Assembly (NCBI GenBank): GCA_019417465.1
Contig: DXVF01000005.1
Span: forward strand, 22,974-86,973
From: Clostridiales bacterium
GTDB lineage: Bacteria > Bacillota > Clostridia > TANB77 > CAG-508
DNA: 64,000 nt
Reading direction: 5' to 3'
Both the position numbers and the translations under genes were made by a program. Below, one piece after another: positions 58,802 through 64,000 of the stretch (position 1 is the stretch's first letter; every line of letters begins with the position of its first letter). Under the pieces are notes generated by a model. The model made no database searches and had not been told where the DNA came from. It was given only the letters and a program-made list of their open reading frames with translations.

Positions 58802-61800
58802 TTACTTCTTAACAGCAGTTTTTCTTTTTCTAATTATTATACATACACTTGTTGTAATAATTACTGCCAATAATACTATATATATAACTTTCGCTTGTCC
58901 TGTTTTTGGAATTCCAATCTTTGCTATTAGTCGAACTGGTGCATCATCTATATCATCTTCTCCTTCTACTTTATTATTAGGTGTAGAATCTATATCTGGT
59001 GTTTCATATTGATTGTAATCTTTGCTAATCTCAGCTACATTTACTTTTAATCCCATATTGTCTTCTCTATTAATCCATGTTAATAAAATGCTTACTTCTG
59101 TAGACTCTCCCGGAGATAATAATGTATTTGCTAACTTATCTGTTACTATTTTACCATCTTTTTCTTCCCAATCCGGATTCTCTACTGCAACAAATCTTAA
59201 TCCTTCTGGAATGTAATCTGTTATTTCTTTTACATATCCTGCTACTTCACCTTCATTTGTTACTCTTATTTTGTATTCAAATTTTACAACCACTCTATCT
59301 AATTTACTCTTTTCTAATTCTACTTTAACAACTTCTTCTGGATTGTCTTCTGCTTGATGTCCTGTTTCGGTAACTTGTTCTTTTCCATCTTCTATAACTA
59401 TCGTTTTTGTTACCCACTTTCTTAAAGCTAAATCAAAAGATTGTACTTTAATTTTTTCAATATCTTGGTCATCTTCACCATCAATCCATTTATCTGGAGT
59501 TGAATCTATATCTTCTACAGCTCCTCCATTCTCATTTGAATCGTCTGTTATCTGTGCATTGTTTATTACAATATTATCTGATGTATTTGGAATTACTACT
59601 TTAAATGCTACTTTTACATCTTTATAGTCTGGCTGTTTTATGCTACCAGATTCATACAATTCACTATCAAATGCTTTTAGTAAATTTTTTCCATATGTTT
59701 TTTCTTGTTCTTTAGATAAATAATCTGTTGTTATATATTTCGCTTTATTTACATCATCTGTTTCGTTTCCTTCTTCATCTAGCATTATCCATCTATATTC
59801 TTTATTTAATTCTTCATCTGGTAAAAATTCTAATCCTTCTGGTATATCATCTTTTATCTTACTTGCATATCCATCTACTGAACCTTCATTATATACCCTA
59901 ATTGTGTATTCTACTATATTTTCATTTCCTACTAATAAAGGCTCTTTAGTATGATTATAAACAAATTTTCCATTATCTAATTTAAATCTTGGTACTCTAT
60001 CTGTTACTACATCAGTATTAACTTTTGTAATAAATTTTCTTAATGCTAAATCAAATTCTTCTACTATTACTTTTTCAAAATCATCATCATCTTCCTGTCC
60101 AGGTACATATTTTTTTTCAATTTCGTTTTCTTTGTAATCTGGTAGTTCTTCATCTGTTGGCAATTTTGCAAGTATTTTAGAATCTCTATCTATGACTTCT
60201 CTTCCATTTTCACCAACAAACTTAGTTATCTCTGCAATATTTGTTAGTTTTTCTTTCAATTTTGCATCTTCTTTAACCTTACATTTTATCTGTACTTCTC
60301 TGTAATCTAATTCACCTGTATTTTGATTAAATGCTTTGATCAAATTGTTCTTTTCATTCTCTGCTCTAGATAAGTAGTTTGTTTTGACTGTTCTTAAAGA
60401 AGAATCTGTTTCATCTAATATCCAACCAAATTTTTTATTAAATTCATCATTAACAAATTCCAAATTTGATGGTAAATGGTCTATAATTTCTTCTGCATAT
60501 CCAGAAACTTGCCCTTCGTTATATACTCTTATTGTATAAATTACTGTATCTCCAGCATATACCTTTACAGTATCCTTTGAATGATAGTACTCTGCAGTAG
60601 TAGCTTTATTTTCTTTTAATTTTTGAACATTTACATTTGGAATACGTTCCTTCATATCATATACTCTTTGGTTATCTTTACCTTCATTTGAAATTACCTT
60701 TGTAGTAAATTTTCTTAAAGATAAGTCGAACTGCTCATTTTCTACTGTTAATATAATTTTATTATCTTCGTATTTATGGCTAACTAAACCATTATTTTCT
60801 CCAGAAACTAATTCTACATTTTCAAGTATGAACCTTTCTTCTTTTCCTTCACCTTTTAGATTTGTTGTTACTTTAAGTTCTATTACTTCTTGCAAATCTA
60901 AATAAGTATCTGGTGCTTTAATCTCTTCTAGTCTAATTATATAATTCTCTGGCTCTTCAATTCTAATATTTTTAATTGTAATTGTTCCATTTGTCACTTC
61001 CACTTCTTGTGGTAAAATAATATTCTTAGATGTGACATCCCCATTAGACTCATAAACTTCGGATTCTTTGCCATCTCTTAAAACTGTTACTTTAAATTTA
61101 GCACCATCAATTTTATTTTTAGTTAAGCTATCTAGTTTTTCTATATTTAAATCGTATTTACCCTTAACTCTCTCATTATTTATTTCAATTTGTACTGTTG
61201 TACTATTTTCATCATAAATAATTTTAGAATTTTCATTATTAGTTTCTTCTGTCCCTTTAAGTACTTTCATATTTTTTACTATATATTGTCCATTTTCTAC
61301 TTCTATATTAACTAGTACAAAAATGTCATTTACTTGCTTCCATAAGTATGGCTTTGTTTCTTGTAATCTTAATATATATTTTCCTGATTTTTCAATCAAA
61401 ATATCATCTATTAAAATTACCCCATTTTCTCCGTTTACTTCTTTTGTTACTAATTTACTTAGATCGATTGTTTTACTTTGGTCTGAAGCTTTCTTTAAAG
61501 TAAGGTGTTCACCTTTTTCATTATATACAGACACATTAAATTCTACATTATTTAGCCTTAAATTTGTATCTATATCTGTTTTAATTAATTTTAAGCTATA
61601 CCTTTGTGGATTTGAAATATATAGTTTAACAACTGCTATATCATCTTCTTTTGCAGTAGTATCAAGTATTATATTTTCATCTATAGTAGATAATTCTTTA
61701 TTTACTAGGTTATTATTTTCATCATATATTTCATATCCATTTTGTTTAATAGTTCCGTCACCTGCTACATTAATAGTAAACTTAATATATGTGTTTTCTA

Positions 61801-64000
61801 AAACATTCGCAAAATTATTATTTGGAACTTGTTTTTCTCTCAAGACATACTCGTAGTCTCCAGCAGAAACAAAGCTTTCTTCAATTTCCACTTCTCCTTC
61901 ATCATCTGTTGTTAAAATATTAGAACCACTAATTTCGCTTATTAATTCAAATTTTGCATTTGCAAGATAAGAGCTTTCTATTCCTATTACTTTCTTATAT
62001 ATTCTTACTTTAAATCTTACAGGGTTTTCTATCTTTAATCCCAAAACAGCTTTTAATGTATTATTTTCTACAGAAATATGAACATATTTAGCTAATTTAT
62101 TATATGTATCATTATCTACCTGTTCTCCTGTTTTTGTTTCTATATAGAATTTTTCTCTTCCTATTTCTCCATTTTTATTTACCACTTTTATTTTTCCATT
62201 AGCTTCAATTTTTACATATATTCTAACTTGATATCCTTCTAATACATTCACATATTGATTTCCTGGTGACTGTATTTCTCTTAATACATATTCATAAATT
62301 CCAGAGTCTACCCATGTCTCTTCGAACTTGATATCTCCTTTTTCTGTAGTAGTTCCAGAAATTTTCCCCTCTTCAGTAATAGCATTTACTCCTTCAGTAG
62401 CTATTTCTTCTTTATGCATAGCTTGTTGCTCTTTTAGTATTTGACTTTCAATTTCAAAATTAGCACCTGGTAATACATTCTGTTTCTCCCCATCTTCTGT
62501 ATCTACTTTTGTTAGCTGTACTTTAAATGTGGTTGGGTTTTTAATTGTAACATTTAATACATATACTCCTTTTTCATCTTGCTCTATACTTATGCTAATA
62601 TATTTATAAATTTTACAATCTTCTCTACTTAATGGATTATTGTCATCATCGTCTCTATAAATTTCGTAATATTCATTATTAATGTTTCCATCATGGTCTA
62701 ACACATCTAATGTTCCATTACCACTTACTTTAACTTTAGCTTTAATATAGTATCCTTCTAAAATATTAACATATCTGTCACTTGCAGATCTTACTTCACT
62801 AATTTTATATTCTTGAATTCCTTTATCTACTCCTACTTCATTAATAAATGTTTCACCATTTACTCTAGTAAATAAATTTTCATGTTCTCCACTAAATGTA
62901 CTTTTAATATAAATTTCAGTCCTATCAATAGGTGTATTAGCCATATTAGTTTTTAATACCTTTACTTTATATCTTACTGGGTTTCTTATTTTTACTTTTA
63001 GGCTATATACTCCATCTTCTCCTGCTTCTACTTTCACACTTACATATTCATATATTTTACAGTTTTCTCTATTCATTAAAATGTCTTCGCCATCTTCATT
63101 TGATTTATAGATTTCATAATAATCTAATTTCTTATGTGCTTCTTCATCTAGTGTTCTTATTAATCCATCTGCTCTAACATCTAATTTTACTTTTATATAA
63201 TATCCTTCTAATATATTAACATATCTTTCATTTGCTGACGCTATCTCTTTTATAAAGTATGTATATGTTCCTTCTCTTACTCCTTCTTCTGTAAATTCTA
63301 TTTTTCCAGCTGTATTCGTTAATGCTTTTTCGTCTTTGTGCTCTTTACTAAATTCACTATATACATATAATTGTGTTCCTGGTATTTTGTTTTCTGCTGT
63401 ATCTTCTTTTTCTACCATTACTTTATATCTTACTGGGTTTTCTACTTGTACCCCTAAGCTTGCTTTTAAGCCATTATTCTGTATACTAATTTGTACATAA
63501 CCTTTTAGCTTCTCGTAAGTTTCATTATCTACTTCTTCTCCATTTTCTTTTATAATATAGAATTTTCCATCTGATACTTTTCCTTCTTTGTCTACTATTT
63601 GTATGCTTCCATTTCCATTTACTTTTACCCTTACTTTTACTAAGTATCCTTCTAACATATTTACATATTGTGCTTCTGGTGTTTTTGTTTCTTTTATTGT
63701 GTATTCATATATTCCCTCATTTACCCATGTTTCTTCAAATTTGATTTTTCCTTCTTCTTCTGTTGTTGTTCCTGTTATTGTTCCATCTTCTCTTATTTCT
63801 TCTACTCCTTCTTTTTCTACTATATCTTTATTTTCTGCTTGTTGTTCTTTTACTATATCACTTGTTATCTCAAACTCTGCTCCCTCTAAAGATGTATTAC
63901 TTGAGTCTACTTTATCTACTTCTACTTTAAATGTTACTGGATTTTTTATTTTTACTTTTAGGCTATATACTCCATCTTCTCCTGCTTCTACTTTCACACT
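58802..64000 (-). CDS. giant SpaA/DUF11 surface protein with IPKTG anchor (partial, N-terminus beyond right edge)
   Basis: At least 1,731 residues; the frame is open to the window edge. It has tandem SpaA-like modules of about 100-160 residues (YKVMVEKEDTAENKIPGTQL, FKVQLTKVDTEDGEKQNVLP), then SpaA/DUF11 modules (VYAGDTVIYTIRVYNEGQVS) with EDDDDFEKVIVEEFDLALRK linkers, and a C-terminal IPKTG sortase-like signal, hydrophobic helix and RKRKTAVKK. Third paralogue of the array. The internal modules are near-identical at the DNA level with a period of about 960 bases near the right end. Confidence 0.85.
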   Translation of the reverse strand, partial: SVKVEAGEDGVYSLKVKIKNPVTFKVEVDKVDSSNTSLEGAEFEITSDIVKEQQAENKDIVEKEGVEEIREDGTITGTTTEEEGKIKFEETWVNEGIYEYTIKETKTPEAQYVNMLEGYLVKVRVKVNGNGSIQIVDKEGKVSDGKFYIIKENGEEVDNETYEKLKGYVQISIQNNGLKASLGVQVENPVRYKVMVEKEDTAENKIPGTQLYVYSEFSKEHKDEKALTNTAGKIEFTEEGVREGTYTYFIKEIASANERYVNILEGYYIKVKLDVRADGLIRTLDEEAHKKLDYYEIYKSNEDGEDILMNRENCKIYEYVSVKVEAGEDGVYSLKVKIRNPVRYKVKVLKTNMANTPIDRTEIYIKSTFSGEHENLFTRVNGETFINEVGVDKGIQEYKISEVRSASDRYVNILEGYYIKAKVKVSGNGTLDVLDHDGNINNEYYEIYRDDDDNNPLSREDCKIYKYISISIEQDEKGVYVLNVTIKNPTTFKVQLTKVDTEDGEKQNVLPGANFEIESQILKEQQAMHKEEIATEGVNAITEEGKISGTTTEKGDIKFEETWVDSGIYEYVLREIQSPGNQYVNVLEGYQVRIYVKIEANGKIKVVNKNGEIGREKFYIETKTGEQVDNDTYNKLAKYVHISVENNTLKAVLGLKIENPVRFKVRIYKKVIGIESSYLANAKFELISEISGSNILTTDDEGEVEIEESFVSAGDYEYVLREKQVPNNNFANVLENTYIKFTINVAGDGTIKQNGYEIYDENNNLVNKELSTIDENIILDTTAKEDDIAVVKLYISNPQRYSLKLIKTDIDTNLRLNNVEFNVSVYNEKGEHLTLKKASDQSKTIDLSKLVTKEVNGENGVILIDDILIEKSGKYILRLQETKPYLWKQVNDIFVLVNIEVENGQYIVKNMKVLKGTEETNNENSKIIYDENSTTVQIEINNERVKGKYDLNIEKLDSLTKNKIDGAKFKVTVLRDGKESEVYESNGDVTSKNIILPQEVEVTNGTITIKNIRIEEPENYIIRLEEIKAPDTYLDLQEVIELKVTTNLKGEGKEERFILENVELVSGENNGLVSHKYEDNKIILTVENEQFDLSLRKFTTKVISNEGKDNQRVYDMKERIPNVNVQKLKENKATTAEYYHSKDTVKVYAGDTVIYTIRVYNEGQVSGYAEEIIDHLPSNLEFVNDEFNKKFGWILDETDSSLRTVKTNYLSRAENEKNNLIKAFNQNTGELDYREVQIKCKVKEDAKLKEKLTNIAEITKFVGENGREVIDRDSKILAKLPTDEELPDYKENEIEKKYVPGQEDDDDFEKVIVEEFDLALRKFITKVNTDVVTDRVPRFKLDNGKFVYNHTKEPLLVGNENIVEYTIRVYNEGSVDGYASKIKDDIPEGLEFLPDEELNKEYRWIMLDEEGNETDDVNKAKYITTDYLSKEQEKTYGKNLLKAFDSELYESGSIKQPDYKDVKVAFKVVIPNTSDNIVINNAQITDDSNENGGAVEDIDSTPDKWIDGEDDQDIEKIKVQSFDLALRKWVTKTIVIEDGKEQVTETGHQAEDNPEEVVKVELEKSKLDRVVVKFEYKIRVTNEGEVAGYVKEITDYIPEGLRFVAVENPDWEEKDGKIVTDKLANTLLSPGESTEVSILLTWINREDNMGLKVNVAEISKDYNQYETPDIDSTPNNKVEGEDDIDDAPVRLIAKIGIPKTGQAKVIYIVLLAVIITTSVCIIIRKRKTAVKK
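59721..59957. repeat. near-identical 237-bp block shared with 50214-50450
   Basis: Encodes the same DUF11 segment (VEYTIRVYNEGSVDGYASKI ... YRWIMLDEEGNETDDVNKAK) in the second and third paralogues with only a few base differences, while the neighbouring sequence is clearly diverged. Confidence 0.75.
63001..64000. repeat. tandem SpaA modules with a 960-bp period
   Basis: The 40 bases at 63001-63040 are identical to 63961-64000, and the preceding 15 bases also nearly match. At the protein level this is the segment VKVEAGEDGVYSLKVKI. The array continues beyond the window. Confidence 0.75.

Overview
The window is very A+T-rich (roughly a quarter G+C by eye). Its gene content points to an uncultured gut-type Bacillota/Clostridia lineage: pyrimidine-nucleoside phosphorylase, a CwlD-type amidase, CmpB-like membrane proteins, LPxTG-type anchored SpaA/DUF11 surface proteins, strong AGGAGG-like ribosome sites and a textbook Firmicutes Fur box. 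Nearly everything from 5 kb onward is on the minus strand. I could run no computation; all counts and alignments are by eye.

Layout: 1-8 kb is housekeeping (Fur-family regulator, zinc-ribbon protein, nucleoside phosphorylase, RNase HII, HtrA protease, NUDIX hydrolase, M23 peptidase, CmpB-like protein). 8.0-16.3 kb is one huge cyclic beta-1,2-glucan synthase-type gene. 16.5-18.7 kb holds a truncated YhcG-type nuclease, a gene scrap and an unknown acidic protein. 18.8-31.5 kb is a single giant surface protein of about 4,250 residues. 31.7-40.3 kb has cohesin-like and LPQTG surface proteins, an AAA/PD-(D/E)XK protein, cwlD and the scar of a second cwlD. 40.4-43.1 kb has a REC-GGDEF protein, a second CmpB-like protein and an Ig-like membrane protein. 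43.4-64 kb is a tandem array of three giant SpaA/DUF11 surface proteins, the last running off the right edge.

The main discovery is a recoding pattern. Five genes look broken by frameshifts, eleven in total. Every break falls exactly on an in-frame CGG codon, and every break is repaired by skipping the C and reading the next three bases (GGA ten times, GGT once) as glycine. I found no in-frame CGG anywhere else in the coding sequence, while about 49 CGG triplets in the other two phases of coding strands, some with the same TCGGA pentamer, sit in intact genes. The effect therefore follows the reading frame, which argues against sequencing error and for translation: CGG appears to be unassigned and to trigger an obligate +1 shift (equivalently, CGGN is read as a four-base glycine codon). 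The repaired genes encode full-length, recognisable proteins: a 2,762-residue glucan synthase (5 sites), CwlD (2 sites 13 nt apart), a REC-GGDEF protein (1), the giant surface protein (2) and an unknown protein (1).

Secondary points: a duplicated divergent regulatory region with a clean deletion scar of a second cwlD; 11-bp-period TGTAATATT direct repeats upstream of three surface genes; gene-conversion-like identical blocks between the surface paralogues; and long GGGACGG palindromes at the 3' ends of surface genes.
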